Source: UBA2779 sp965232615 (GTDB lineage: Bacteria > Spirochaetota > Spirochaetia > DSM-2461). Taken from it: 64,000 nucleotides of DNA. A program made the position numbers and the translations under genes. Positions within the stretch are counted from its first letter, which is position 1. Every line of letters starts with the position of its first letter. The stretch covers positions 1,488,001 to 1,552,000 of the forward strand of contig OZ246985.1 in assembly GCA_965232615.1 (NCBI GenBank), given 5' to 3'. Shown piece by piece: positions 52,035 through 61,023 of the stretch. Below the pieces are notes generated by a model. The model did not search any database. It was given only the letters and a program-made list of their open reading frames with translations, and had not been told where the DNA came from.

Positions 52035-53557
52035 CTGAAGTTTTAAGGGAATTTCGGGCTAAATACTTATATAGAAAAAAGTTGAGATAGTTTTGCCTTC
52101 AAAACGCCCCCATGTAATATTGCAATTTTATTATATTATTGTATTGACAATTATGTAGATATAATTCATAATTCACCCATGTATATTCAAATAGTACCAA
52201 ACAGAAATTCGCCTCCCTGCATTCTGCTGCGGGAAGACCACCGAGAGAATGGCCGCGTTATCAAAAAGACTCTGGCTAATTATAACCAAACTGCCAGGTC
52301 ATGCCGTTGAAGGCCTTCGACGGTTGCTTAAAGAAGGACCAGAAGCCCTATCTGGAAATGATTTCAAAATCACTCGAACTCTGCCACATGGTCATGCCGT
52401 TGCCATCCTCAAGGTTATGAAAGATCTTGATATCCCTCGGTTAATTTTCTCCCGCCGAACTCCCGAACGTAATTTGATTATCGCCCTTATCGCCCAACGT
52501 ATTCTTAATCCACAATCGAAACTGGCCACTTTTAGGGAACTTATCGGACCATCAAAGACCACGACTTTATCAGAACAGATCGGTTTGGATGAAACCATTG
52601 GAGAATATGATATTGACAAATCGCTTGATTGGCTCTTAAAACGTCAGCATACGATTGAAACGAAGCTAGCTGACAGACACCTCAAAAACGGTTCGTTAGT
52701 TTTTTACGACCTAACATCTGCATGGTATGAGGGAAAACACTGTCCCCTCGCTAAACGGGGATACTCTCGAGACGGTAAGAGGGGCAAGCTACAAATTGAA
52801 GTGGGTCTTCTTTGTGACTCAGAAGGACGTCCTGTGGGGGTTGAAGTCTTTGAAGGCAACACAGCCGATCCGATGACGGTTTCCAGCCAGATTGAAAAAC
52901 TCCGAAATCGCTTCGGTCTTGAACGGATCACTGTGGTCGGTGACCGAGGAATGCTAACTGAAGCGAGCATTGACAGGGAAATACAGGAAGAACTCTCTGA
53001 CGAAAAGGTTGTATTTGCGTACAAACGGCTCTCCAACGTTGAACAGGCATTTCGCTACATAAAGTTGGTGGACTTGAAGCTACGGCCCGTTTATCACCGC
53101 CTGGAGGACAGGGTTCGGGCGCATGTATTGGTTTGTATGCTTGCCTACTATGTTGAATGGGAAATGCGGAAACGGATGGCTCCCATTCTCTTTGAAGATG
53201 AAGCTTCTGCCATTGAAAGGGAGAAGAAAAAGAAATCCATCGTTTCTCCTGCGAAAAAATCTGGTAAAGCCCTGGCGAAAGCATCAACAAAACAAACAGA
53301 CGATGGAGAACTCGTCCATAGTTTCCGAACGGCGTTAAATTGTCTTGCAACTATTTGCCAAAACACAATTGAATTCGATTGTAAAGAATCCGCATCCTTC
53401 ACGCGGGTTACAGAACCGGTAAACCATCAAAGAGTAATCCTGAATCTTTTGGGGGTCAGTATGTAGTCGCTATATATCCCCAGTAACGTAACATTGGGAA
53501 ATTGGCTAATTGCTTTCCCTGTATGGGAATATGGTGGTCTTGCGATAAAAACTTCAG
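52035..53557 (+). mobile_element. IS1634-family-like insertion sequence, internally deleted
   Basis: Short inverted termini CTGAAGTTTT (52035-52044) and complement (53548-53557) bound 1523 bp. No clear target duplication: the left flank is repeat A and the right flank is the dispersed repeat at 53558, so a deletion or recombination followed insertion. The first 200 bp are AT-rich and non-coding. Confidence 0.7.
52249..53466 (+). CDS. IS1634-family transposase with internal deletion
   Basis: 405 residues; full members are about 550. N-terminal DDE part: NGSLVFYDLTSAWYEG, GLLCDSEGRPVGVEVFEGNT and ERITVVGDRGMLTEASID. It then jumps from EIQEEL to SDEKVVFAYKRLSNVEQAFR, skipping roughly 150 residues. 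The tail EDRVRAHVLVCMLAYYVEW is intact and contains the last conserved block. The frame is open but the enzyme is probably dead; the only large island gene on the plus strand. Confidence 0.85.
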   Translation: MAALSKRLWLIITKLPGHAVEGLRRLLKEGPEALSGNDFKITRTLPHGHAVAILKVMKDLDIPRLIFSRRTPERNLIIALIAQRILNPQSKLATFRELIGPSKTTTLSEQIGLDETIGEYDIDKSLDWLLKRQHTIETKLADRHLKNGSLVFYDLTSAWYEGKHCPLAKRGYSRDGKRGKLQIEVGLLCDSEGRPVGVEVFEGNTADPMTVSSQIEKLRNRFGLERITVVGDRGMLTEASIDREIQEELSDEKVVFAYKRLSNVEQAFRYIKLVDLKLRPVYHRLEDRVRAHVLVCMLAYYVEWEMRKRMAPILFEDEASAIEREKKKKSIVSPAKKSGKALAKASTKQTDDGELVHSFRTALNCLATICQNTIEFDCKESASFTRVTEPVNHQRVILNLLGVSM

Positions 53558-53797
53558 TCTAAAAAACAGCTTTAGGAAATTGACGAAATGGCGGTGCGTT
53601 CCTCGGAGCTTTGCTCCTGCGGTACGCACCTGCTTAAATTTTTTGTCGATACAAGGCGGCAAAAGCGGAGCGTAGCTGGGCGTTTGGCGGTGCGTTCCTC
53701 GGAGCTTTGCTCCTGCGGTACGCACCTGCTTACGTGAGCATTTTGACAACGCAGTAGCGGCAGAAAAGATCGAGTCAAGAAATAAATGGGTTTTTTA
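53558..53797. repeat. Dispersed intergenic repeat with two nested 47-bp palindromic inserts
   Basis: The backbone (TCTAAAAAACAGC, GGAAATTGACG, TCGATACAAGGCGGC, GTGAGCATTTTGACAACG, GTCAAG) resembles 59580-59735. Two exact copies of a 47-bp insert, GGCGGTGCGTTCCTCGGAGC and onward to CACCTGCTTA, lie at 53590-53636 and 53686-53732. The insert folds into a hairpin (GGTGCGT/ACGCACC outer, GGAGC/GCTCC inner stem). Confidence 0.8.
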
Positions 53798-53958
53798 GAG
53801 GTGCCCTTGACACGAAGTGGGCTATGAAAGCTTGTACGGAGGGGAAATCCGACAGGCTCCTGGTGGATGGATTTGCCGCGGGTGGGGGTGCGCACCCTGG
53901 AAAAGGAATCATGGAAAGTCATCCCGGTTTCACCGCTGAGATTGATTTCCGATGGAGG
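53798..53958. repeat. Direct repeat B, right copy, abutting ssrA
   Basis: Matches 21001-21160. Its last six bases are the 3' acceptor strand of tmRNA, consistent with the attachment end of an element integrated at ssrA. Confidence 0.88.
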
Positions 53959-54384
53959 TGGGGGGAATCGAACCCCCGTCCGGTTGGGCGTCTGATATAC
54001 TTCTACAGGTTTAGTCAAAGATTAGTTTTCGTGCCCGGAATGGTATTTGACAAACCAACCGAGCCTTATCCTGTAATTTTCTGCCTCAAAATTCATAAAA
54101 TATTAAACAAGGAGTTTAATGAATAGGCAAAAACATTCCTCACACAATTTCAGGCAATTATGTCAGTGAGTTCCGGTTTATGTCGAAGCATCCGTTCCTC
54201 GGAACAGCGTAACGGAGATTCGTGACTGCTAATTTTATGCAGCCAGGGCGAGAGTGTCATCGAACTCGACGACGATCTCATCTTCTTTTTTTCTGGCACT
54301 TAAAGTTGTGCGCTAGTTTTAGGAGTTGGCGCTCCACCTGCAATATAACCTACGTAAACCTCCCGTCGAAACCAGTGCACCCCC
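53953..54384 (-). ncRNA. ssrA: Transfer-messenger RNA (tmRNA)
   Basis: The 5' end reads GGGGGTGCACTGGTTTCGACG; the 3' end has the T arm GGGGG-TTCGATT-CCCCC and acceptor strand CACCTCC pairing with GGGGGTG. The tag ORF (54235-54297) is ARKKEDEIVVEFDDTLALAA then TAA; the LALAA end is the usual protease degron. The discriminator A is followed by TCG, so CCA is not encoded. tmRNA with SmpB rescues stalled ribosomes. The gene is the integration target of the island. Confidence 0.95.
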
Positions 54385-54400
54385 AGGGTGTTAATCAGGA

Positions 54401-54429
54401 GGTATACATCTATTATATGTGTTTGTCAA
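54401..54429 (-). promoter_or_regulatory. ssrA promoter
   Basis: TTGACA (54424-54429), 17 bp, TATACC (54401-54406) on the minus strand, just upstream of the mature tmRNA 5' end. It overlaps the smpB stop. Confidence 0.65.
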
Positions 54430-54905
54430 GTTCTATATTTATGCTCTCTTTCTAAATCTCGCTGATTATCCCGAAGCTGAATGGTCCTTCTTCTGTCGTG
54501 TAACTTTTTACCACGGCATAAACCCACTTCTACCTTGACATAACCCTTGCTGATGTAGAATTTTAATGGGATAAGTGTACATCCCTTTTCAGTGACACGG
54601 CGATCCAGTTTCATAATTTCTTTCTTATGGGCAAGCAGACGGCGAGGTCTTTCAGCCGTGTGGTTGAAAACTCCGGCAAGGCTGTAGGGAGTTACATGGA
54701 AGTTTCTCATCCACAGCTCTCCGCTTTCTATTTCTACATAGGAATCAGAAAAATTGAAATCGGCCTTCTTGATGGATTTTACTTCAGTGCCCACCAACTC
54801 TATCCCGCATTCCAGTCTATCTTCAATGGTGTAGAGGAATCTTGCCTTTCTGTTGTCAGCCAGTAAGCCTGGAGTTTTTTTCTTCTTTTTCTTGCTGCTA
54901 CCCAT
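54426..54905 (-). CDS. smpB: SsrA-binding protein SmpB
   Basis: 159 residues from the ATG reading MGSSKKKKKKTPGLLADNRK; a longer frame begins at 54944 but the family starts near the Lys-rich region. Conserved blocks: YTIEDRLECGIELVGTEVKS, HVTPYSLAGVFNHTAERPRR and LIPLKFYISKGYVKVEVGLC. C-terminal basic tail present (GRGKKLHDRR-like). Directly upstream of ssrA, its RNA partner. Confidence 0.95.
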   Translation of the reverse strand: MGSSKKKKKKTPGLLADNRKARFLYTIEDRLECGIELVGTEVKSIKKADFNFSDSYVEIESGELWMRNFHVTPYSLAGVFNHTAERPRRLLAHKKEIMKLDRRVTEKGCTLIPLKFYISKGYVKVEVGLCRGKKLHDRRRTIQLRDNQRDLEREHKYRT

Positions 54906-54956
54906 ACTATGGATATAATCACACAGGAAAGGAAACAGGGTCAACTCAGGGTGATT

Positions 54957-56543
54957 TTAGGGAATCACAAGTCGGAAACCCACCACCGGACTGGTCTGAT
55001 GAGCCTCAAGTGATCCCCGGGCTGATATCGGATAAGGCATGCCATCATCTATAAAGGCCGCGCCTCGAACAGGTCTTTTCTCACTACTCATATCCGATTC
55101 CACATCCATGTAGGAGGATTTTCCGGATGGAGGTCGAAATCGATTTTCATTATATCGAAAAGGATTATATCCCCATTCCCGGACATTGCCAGCCATTCCC
55201 TGAAGGCCAATGTTACCCTCATCCGCTTTGTCGGTTGGCTTCAGAATCTCCGAAAGCTCTGAGGAATCTTCCAACGTGCCGTTATTAATACGAGCGGCGA
55301 TTTCCCATTCATCCTCCTGAGGAAGGCGAAACCTGCCTCTGCCATCTGGGTATACTTTTTCCGTGAGCCAGTCAGCGTAGGCCATGGCGGCATACCAGGA
55401 AATTTCAGTAACAGGATATCCTCCCCTTGAAACCGGCATCTGATCAGTCCAGGACTCAAGATAATCATCATCAACAAGGTCATTACGCATTAATTCCCCT
55501 TTGTTTTTTTTCGACCAGTAAGGGACCTCCTGGATAAAGGCGGCAAATTCATCAATGCTCACCTCTCTGATGGCAATCTGGAAGTTTTCAACTGATGCCT
55601 CCACTGGATGGGCACCGTAACGGGGGAAATACTCTCCGGAATCAACAATTTCAACATCACCAATCGGTGCCTTCAGGGAAGGTATGCTGACGAAACCCTG
55701 ACCGTTGACTGTTCCGCGGATGAAATCCCTGGACAGACGGAGTTCCTGATAGATCTGACGGGTTTCCAATGAGGAGGGCGTGGCTGGTCCTGTATCCGGT
55801 TTCTGGTTCATCAATTCCAACACACCTGCCATGAGAGACAATTCTTCCAGCATCTGGGCGGTTTCTCCAATATATGCGGCAAGTTGGAATGGATTTGTCA
55901 CTGATTTCGGCGAAGAAAATAACTGTAGCCCCCTGTTGATATCGGCCAGATGTCGGACATCCCTTGCCAGAGGCAGACAGGCTTTCACAAGGGGAGCAAG
56001 ATCGACTATATGGGAATCAAGAACGGTTGAATCCCTGGCAAGCCGTGTAAATGAGGAGGGAATGGCATAGCGGTTATTATCCGCACCCGTGGCATTCCAT
56101 CTGGAAAACTCATTCATACCCCTTTTCATAATGGAATAAGGTTCTTCCGGTTCAAGAACAATGACGATTTCTCTGCGTTTTGGGAAAAGCCAGGACGCAA
56201 ATATTCGGCCGGAGATTTTTTTGGTGATGATTTCATCCTTAAATCCTGGGCGTCGGATCCGTATTTCCCTGTTGCCTTTCGGGATGAACACAGACTCATA
56301 AGTTCGGCCTGCCCGGATACCATCTGTGATGACCGATGCATCAGGCGGATCGCTGTACACCGTCAGCATGGTTCCGTTCTGGTTAATGCCCGGCAGTATG
56401 AGGAGGAAGAAGATAAGGGCCAGAGCAATGGCAAGCCAGACAGTGGGAACGTAGTGTCTGGGTGAGATCCCCAGAATGGGCTTCAACCTGACTTCGATAG
56501 TATCCGGATCCTGTTCAGAAGAGCGATTTTTTTTAAACAGCAT
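54957..56543 (-). CDS. Membrane-anchored PEGA / formylglycine-generating-enzyme-like (SUMF1) domain protein
   Basis: 528 residues from the ATG at 56543. One membrane segment (about 33-53), then a PEGA domain (DPPDASVITDGIRAGRTYES, IPKGNREIRIRRPGF), a helical middle and a C-terminal SUMF1/FGE-sulfatase fold: PVTEISWYAAMAYADWLTEK, FRLPQEDEWEIAARI, GMAGNVREWGYNPF and TSPVVGFRLVIP. This spirochaetal arrangement is common; enzymatic activity is uncertain and a structural or sugar-binding role is possible. Divergent from lepB. Confidence 0.85.
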   Translation of the reverse strand: MLFKKNRSSEQDPDTIEVRLKPILGISPRHYVPTVWLAIALALIFFLLILPGINQNGTMLTVYSDPPDASVITDGIRAGRTYESVFIPKGNREIRIRRPGFKDEIITKKISGRIFASWLFPKRREIVIVLEPEEPYSIMKRGMNEFSRWNATGADNNRYAIPSSFTRLARDSTVLDSHIVDLAPLVKACLPLARDVRHLADINRGLQLFSSPKSVTNPFQLAAYIGETAQMLEELSLMAGVLELMNQKPDTGPATPSSLETRQIYQELRLSRDFIRGTVNGQGFVSIPSLKAPIGDVEIVDSGEYFPRYGAHPVEASVENFQIAIREVSIDEFAAFIQEVPYWSKKNKGELMRNDLVDDDYLESWTDQMPVSRGGYPVTEISWYAAMAYADWLTEKVYPDGRGRFRLPQEDEWEIAARINNGTLEDSSELSEILKPTDKADEGNIGLQGMAGNVREWGYNPFRYNENRFRPPSGKSSYMDVESDMSSEKRPVRGAAFIDDGMPYPISARGSLEAHQTSPVVGFRLVIP

Positions 56544-56697
56544 GTTCCAGAGTATAGAGTTGGGTTTTACTGTGGTCAATAATCCCGGGTATGGGTATAA
56601 TAAACTTGTGAATGCGAATAATAGTACAGATTTCATTTCCCGACTTATCATCTTCTCAGAGCGGATTCTTACCTTCAGGGCTCGTCGGGTCGCCCGG

Positions 56698-57642
56698 GTG
56701 AAGTTGAAACAGAAACGGCACAGTTTCCTCATGGAATGGCTGGATGCCTTTCTCTGGGCGGTCATGATGGTACTCCTGCTCAATCAGTACCTCCTCCAGG
56801 CGTATCAGATCCCCTCTGGTTCCATGAGAAATTCACTCATCGGCGGTAGAGATCCTTATACAGGCCAGCTGAGTAAAAGTGATCGGATATTCGTGGACAA
56901 ACTGACTTACGGCCCTGAACTGCTCCCTGGTGTGGCTAAGCTTCCTGGATTTCGTGAATCCCGCCGTAGTCAGGTTGTAATCTTTGAGAATCCAGAATAC
57001 AAAAGTCCTTCACTGGCCCATGAAATTGCACAGAGAGTCCTCTACATGGCCACTCTGTCTCTGGTGGATCTCAATCGGCGGAATGGAGAAACTGCCCATC
57101 AATTTTTAATAAAACGACAGGTGGCGGAAGATGGCGACCGCGTCGTTGTCGCAGAAGGTCAGTTATTCATACAACCCATGGGTGAAAGTGAGCTTATTCC
57201 CGAAGAAGAATTCAAGCGATTCGCGGAATTGGAATACAATATCAATCACCTGCTGGATACTGACTATTACAAAATACTGGAAGCAAAAATTCAGTTGACA
57301 AGGCTGGAGAGGGCAGGGTTGTCAGTCAGTCCTGAACTCAGATTACTGGCGTCAGAGAACTGGATCACATCGTTGAAAAAAAATGTATTTGATCCCTATG
57401 AGGAAGAACGAATTGATTCAGCTGTACTGAATCGTCTCTATCCTCAGAATGAATCAATTTCACACAAATCGGCCGTCTATGAGCGGGGCATATACGTCCC
57501 TGAAGAATGGATCCTTCCCCTTGGCGATAATCGAAGTGATTCCCTGGATGGGCGGTACTTCGGTCCGATTCCTTCAAAATCCATACTTGGCCGTGCACTT
57601 TTTATCTACTGGCCTCCTGGAAGGGTAGGTATTATACGGTGA
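56698..57642 (+). CDS. lepB: Signal peptidase I
   Basis: About 314 residues from a GTG at 56698 (the start is uncertain; the frame stays open further upstream). Membrane segment LDAFLWAVMMVLLLNQYLLQ, catalytic Ser in IPSGSMRNSL, a Lys-Arg pair in LIKRQVAEDGDRV for the general base, and the C-terminal box LGDNRSDSLDGRYFGPI. It has a long insert (about 130-240), as in other spirochaetes. Cleaves signal peptides at the outer face of the inner membrane. Stop overlaps the GTG of the next gene. Confidence 0.9.
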   Translation: MKLKQKRHSFLMEWLDAFLWAVMMVLLLNQYLLQAYQIPSGSMRNSLIGGRDPYTGQLSKSDRIFVDKLTYGPELLPGVAKLPGFRESRRSQVVIFENPEYKSPSLAHEIAQRVLYMATLSLVDLNRRNGETAHQFLIKRQVAEDGDRVVVAEGQLFIQPMGESELIPEEEFKRFAELEYNINHLLDTDYYKILEAKIQLTRLERAGLSVSPELRLLASENWITSLKKNVFDPYEEERIDSAVLNRLYPQNESISHKSAVYERGIYVPEEWILPLGDNRSDSLDGRYFGPIPSKSILGRALFIYWPPGRVGIIR

Positions 57643-58373
57643 ATTCTTCATCCCAATCCGGGCTTTCATTCAAGGATCGGAGAAATTTTCAGCGCCAGCG
57701 ATTGCGTTCTCTGGGGATTTTTATCCTTGTTCTGGGAATTTACATATCGATATCGACATATCTTATTACCCCCTGGACATTGAAAACTCAGGCCATGGCC
57801 CCAGGCTACCTGCCGGGAACCAGAATACTTGTGGTCCAGTTTCTTCTCAGAGATCGCGGTGGACGCTTAAAGAATCCTCCCGGAAGAGGAGATATTGTCT
57901 CTATCAGTTCCCCATATATTCCTGAATCCGCATGGCCATTATCTTTCATCAATTCCCTGGTACGTTTTTTTACTTTGCAGAAGGTTTCACCTGGAAGGCA
58001 TCTTCGCAATAGCTGGGAGAACGAAAGAATCTTCAAGAGGGTTATTGGAATACCGGGAGATACAATACGCATAAGAGGGTCGGTTGCGTACATCAAGCCT
58101 CAGGGTGAGAAAGAATTTCTTAGTGAGTTTGAACTGAATGGAATGAGGTACGATCTGGAAATTCAGGAATTACCGGAAGACTGGAACGATGAGCTTCCCC
58201 TGTACCACAGCACTGATTCAATGGTTCTGGACGAAAACCAGTACTATGTTCTGGGAGACAATAGGAGAAGTTCCAATGATTCTCGCTATTGGGGGCCGGT
58301 CAGTGATAAAAATATTCGAGGCAGAGGAGTTTTTGCCTATTGGCCAATCAAAGCTTTTGGATACCTCCACTGA
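57639..58373 (+). CDS. Signal-peptidase-I-like protein lacking the catalytic serine
   Basis: 244 residues, GTG start overlapping the lepB stop (GTGA). Membrane segment FILVLGIYISISTYLITPW; the position of the catalytic Ser-Met is Ala-Met (LKTQAMAPGYLPG). The Lys region FKRVIGIPGDTIRI and the C-terminal GDNRRSSNDSRYWGPV are kept. A fold intact but without its nucleophile suggests a non-peptidase role, for example a partner or regulator of the upstream LepB. Confidence 0.85.
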   Translation: MNSSSQSGLSFKDRRNFQRQRLRSLGIFILVLGIYISISTYLITPWTLKTQAMAPGYLPGTRILVVQFLLRDRGGRLKNPPGRGDIVSISSPYIPESAWPLSFINSLVRFFTLQKVSPGRHLRNSWENERIFKRVIGIPGDTIRIRGSVAYIKPQGEKEFLSEFELNGMRYDLEIQELPEDWNDELPLYHSTDSMVLDENQYYVLGDNRRSSNDSRYWGPVSDKNIRGRGVFAYWPIKAFGYLH

Positions 58374-59541
58374 TCTTTCTCTTTACATCCATATCCCTTT
58401 CTGTATAAGTCGGTGTTTTTACTGTGATTTTTACAGTGTTGCCGATGCTGATCCTTCTCTTGTCACAAAAGTTCTGGGAAGAATTCTTCAGGATGTTATC
58501 CAGGAAATCGACCGCCTTAAACCAACAAGAATTTCAACAGTTTTTATCGGCGGAGGTACTCCCTCGCTGATCCCGACCCATGAGCTTGCTGATTTTCTGG
58601 AAGAGCTCTGTAGGGTTACAGGCAAAGTCGATGAATTTACCATCGAAGCTAATCCTGAATCTCTGAGTCTTGAATTTCTGGAAGTTCTAAGATCAAATCA
58701 AGTTGATCGTATAAGCATGGGAGTTCAAACCTATGATGACGATCTTCTGTGCTGGCTAGGCAGACCGGCGGGCCGGGAGGCTTTGGTGGAGGCTGACAAA
58801 CTGTTGAATACCCATTGGAAGGGCCGGATAAATCGGGATGTTTTATCAGCTCTTCCCCGGAAGTCTCACAGCATTCTTGATGACATTGATCAGGCCCTTG
58901 AGAATCACCCTGGTCATATTTCCATCTATGAATTGACAGTAGAAGAAGGCACGGCTTTAGCGCGGGATAGTAATCGGCTCAAAGAACTTCCGGACACAGA
59001 AGAAAAAGATGATGAGTGGGAAAGGATTCTTTCATCCCTGAAAAAACAGGGGTATGTCAGGTATGAAGTGTCCAATTTTGCCAGATCCGGGCATATTTGC
59101 CAGCATAATATGCATTACTGGCAGATCAATCCCTTCCTGGGTGTGGGACCAGGAGCCACATCAACTCTCTGGAATGAGAGGGGTGCCGAAAGACGGCAGG
59201 AAGCTAAGGATATCAGACACTGGCTTGAGTTTCCGGAAAAATCGAGATCCAGAGAAATTCTCAATTATAGGGAATTCATGCTTGAGCATTTTATGATGAG
59301 TTTGAGGACTGCGAGGGGTCTGGAAACAGATCGATTCAGAGGGATCTTTGGAATCGAACCAGTTTCCATTATTCCTCATTCCATCCAGAAATACCAGGTG
59401 GCTGGCGTTCTTTTTTCAGATATGAAATCGATATTCCCCATATCTTCGGGTATGGATTTACTCAATTTCATCCTCATGGATATTATGGATGAAATTCATT
59501 CCTATGAGTATCATAATGACTACGAATGGCCTTTGTATTGA
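58333..59541 (+). CDS. hemW: Heme chaperone HemW-like radical SAM protein
   Basis: 402 residues from the TTG at 58333, chosen because GAGGAG lies just upstream; a TTG at 58357 is an alternative. Radical SAM cluster CISRCFYCDF with the fourth conserved position, GGGTPSLIP, FTIEANPESLSLEFLEVL and ISMGVQTYDD are HemW/HemN-like features. HemW binds heme and is not a coproporphyrinogen oxidase. It overlaps the 3' end of the lepB paralogue. Confidence 0.88.
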   Translation: MPIGQSKLLDTSTDLSLYIHIPFCISRCFYCDFYSVADADPSLVTKVLGRILQDVIQEIDRLKPTRISTVFIGGGTPSLIPTHELADFLEELCRVTGKVDEFTIEANPESLSLEFLEVLRSNQVDRISMGVQTYDDDLLCWLGRPAGREALVEADKLLNTHWKGRINRDVLSALPRKSHSILDDIDQALENHPGHISIYELTVEEGTALARDSNRLKELPDTEEKDDEWERILSSLKKQGYVRYEVSNFARSGHICQHNMHYWQINPFLGVGPGATSTLWNERGAERRQEAKDIRHWLEFPEKSRSREILNYREFMLEHFMMSLRTARGLETDRFRGIFGIEPVSIIPHSIQKYQVAGVLFSDMKSIFPISSGMDLLNFILMDIMDEIHSYEYHNDYEWPLY

Positions 59542-59579
59542 CAATCAGGGAATGTTCTGACAGGCTTGGGCTTTACTGA

Positions 59580-59735
59580 ACTGCAAGGTATCTCTAAAAT
59601 CAGCTCTGGGAAATTGACGGAGGGATTGTCGGCCTGTCCGTAAGCAATACACTGGTAGACAAAAACGGAGTGCCGCTGGACTGTGAAGCATTTTCGATGC
59701 CGTAACGGCGGAAAGTTCAAGTCAGGAACTCAATG
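59580..59735. repeat. Dispersed intergenic repeat, second copy
   Basis: Shares the backbone of 53558-53797 (CTCTAAAATCAGCTC, GGAAATTGACGG, GTGAAGCATTTTCGA, GCGGAAAGTTCAAGTCAGG) but without the 47-bp inserts. It fills the hemW-yebC gap; no gene here. Confidence 0.65.
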
Positions 59736-59782
59736 TTTTTCCTGGAAATATCCTGTAGAGTAAGCCTGGATGAGGAGTGTGC

Positions 59783-60526
59783 ATGTCGGGTCACAGTAAG
59801 TGGAGTACAATTAAGCATAAAAAGAGTGCAGCCGATGCAAAGCGTGGAAAAATATTCACCAAACTGATCAAAGAAATAACGGTTACTGCAAAAATGGGTG
59901 GTGGAGATGAGCAGTCAAATCCCCGTCTGCGCACGGCGGTTATGAAGGCAAGGGCATCCAACATGCCCAAGGATACAATTGAGCGGGCAATAAAAAAGGG
60001 AATTGGTGGTTTGGATGGCCTGGAGTACATTGAATTGAGCTATGAGGCCTATGCTCATGGCGGTGTCGGATTACTCATTGAAGCCCTGACTGAAAACAAG
60101 AATCGTACAGCCGCGGATGTGCGGACTATTTTATCAAAAAATGGTGGACAACTTGCTTCTGCCGGGGCTGTATCCTACATGTTTAAACGCAAAGGACTCA
60201 TCGTATACGCAGGGGATTCCATAGATCATGATGCTTTGTTTGAGGCAGCTCTGGAGTCCGGGGCCGAGGATGTTGTCGAAGATTCTGGTACTATCGAAGT
60301 TATAACAGAGGCATCAGTCTTTATCGATATACTGGAAGCTTTGCAGTCTGCTGGATTTCCTGAAGAAGAGGCCGAAATTCTTATGCTCCCGGATAATAGA
60401 GTATCCCTGGATGATGAAGGCACTGGCAAAGTGTTGAAGCTTATCAACAAGCTAGAGGATAACGATGATGTACAGTCGGTCGCATCAAATCTTGATGTAC
60501 CGAAAGACTTTGAGCTTTCTGAGTGA
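59783..60526 (+). CDS. yebC: YebC/PmpR-family protein
   Basis: 247 residues starting MSGHSKWSTIKHKKSAADAK with RBS GAGGAG seven bases before the ATG. Family blocks: AVMKARASNMPKDTIERAIK, YEAYAHGGVGLLIEALTENK and NRTAADVRTILSKNGG. Members act as DNA-binding regulators or as ribosome-associated factors that relieve proline-rich stalls (established for relatives). Upstream of ruvC and overlapping it by 4 bases, a common arrangement. Confidence 0.96.
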   Translation: MSGHSKWSTIKHKKSAADAKRGKIFTKLIKEITVTAKMGGGDEQSNPRLRTAVMKARASNMPKDTIERAIKKGIGGLDGLEYIELSYEAYAHGGVGLLIEALTENKNRTAADVRTILSKNGGQLASAGAVSYMFKRKGLIVYAGDSIDHDALFEAALESGAEDVVEDSGTIEVITEASVFIDILEALQSAGFPEEEAEILMLPDNRVSLDDEGTGKVLKLINKLEDNDDVQSVASNLDVPKDFELSE

Positions 60527-61023
60527 AATTCAGAGTACTGGGTATAGATCCCGGTCTGGCAAAAACAGGATGGGGTCTGGTGGATAGTGATGGCAATCGG
60601 CACAGACATGTTGATCATGGACTCATTGAAACTCAGCCTGATCAACCTCCTGAAAAACGTATACTTGTCCTATATCGGGAATTATCGAGCCTGGTCAATG
60701 CGTATAATCCTGCCGCCATGGGAGTGGAGACATTGTATTTCGTCAAGAATATCAGTTCAGCGATGCCGGTTGCCCAGGCCAGGGGCATCGCCCTGCTTGT
60801 CGCCGCTCAAAATGACTTGAAGCTTTGCGAATTTGAACCTGCGACAATAAAACAGTCAGTGACAGGTTCAGGCCGTGCCGACAAGAAACAGGTTCAATCC
60901 CTGATACAATTAATCCTTGGTATGGACAGCATTCCAGGGAGTGATCACTCTGCCGATGCACTGGCGGCGGCAGTTACATTGATTCATCATGGAATCCTAT
61001 GGTCAACAGTATCAGCGGAGTAA
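60523..61023 (+). CDS. ruvC: Holliday junction endonuclease RuvC
   Basis: 166 residues, GTG start overlapping the yebC stop. Catalytic acids in GIDPGLAKTGWGLV, GVETLYFVKN and SDHSADALAAAV. Resolves Holliday junctions with RuvAB. It overlaps ruvA by 25 bases. Confidence 0.96.
   Translation: MKFRVLGIDPGLAKTGWGLVDSDGNRHRHVDHGLIETQPDQPPEKRILVLYRELSSLVNAYNPAAMGVETLYFVKNISSAMPVAQARGIALLVAAQNDLKLCEFEPATIKQSVTGSGRADKKQVQSLIQLILGMDSIPGSDHSADALAAAVTLIHHGILWSTVSAE

Noticed and set aside
53572..54018. 148-codon minus-strand ORF across repeat B and tmRNA
   Set aside because: It reads through the palindromic inserts, repeat B and the tmRNA 3' end. The similarity to the open frame at 20930-21196 reflects DNA repeat B, not a protein.
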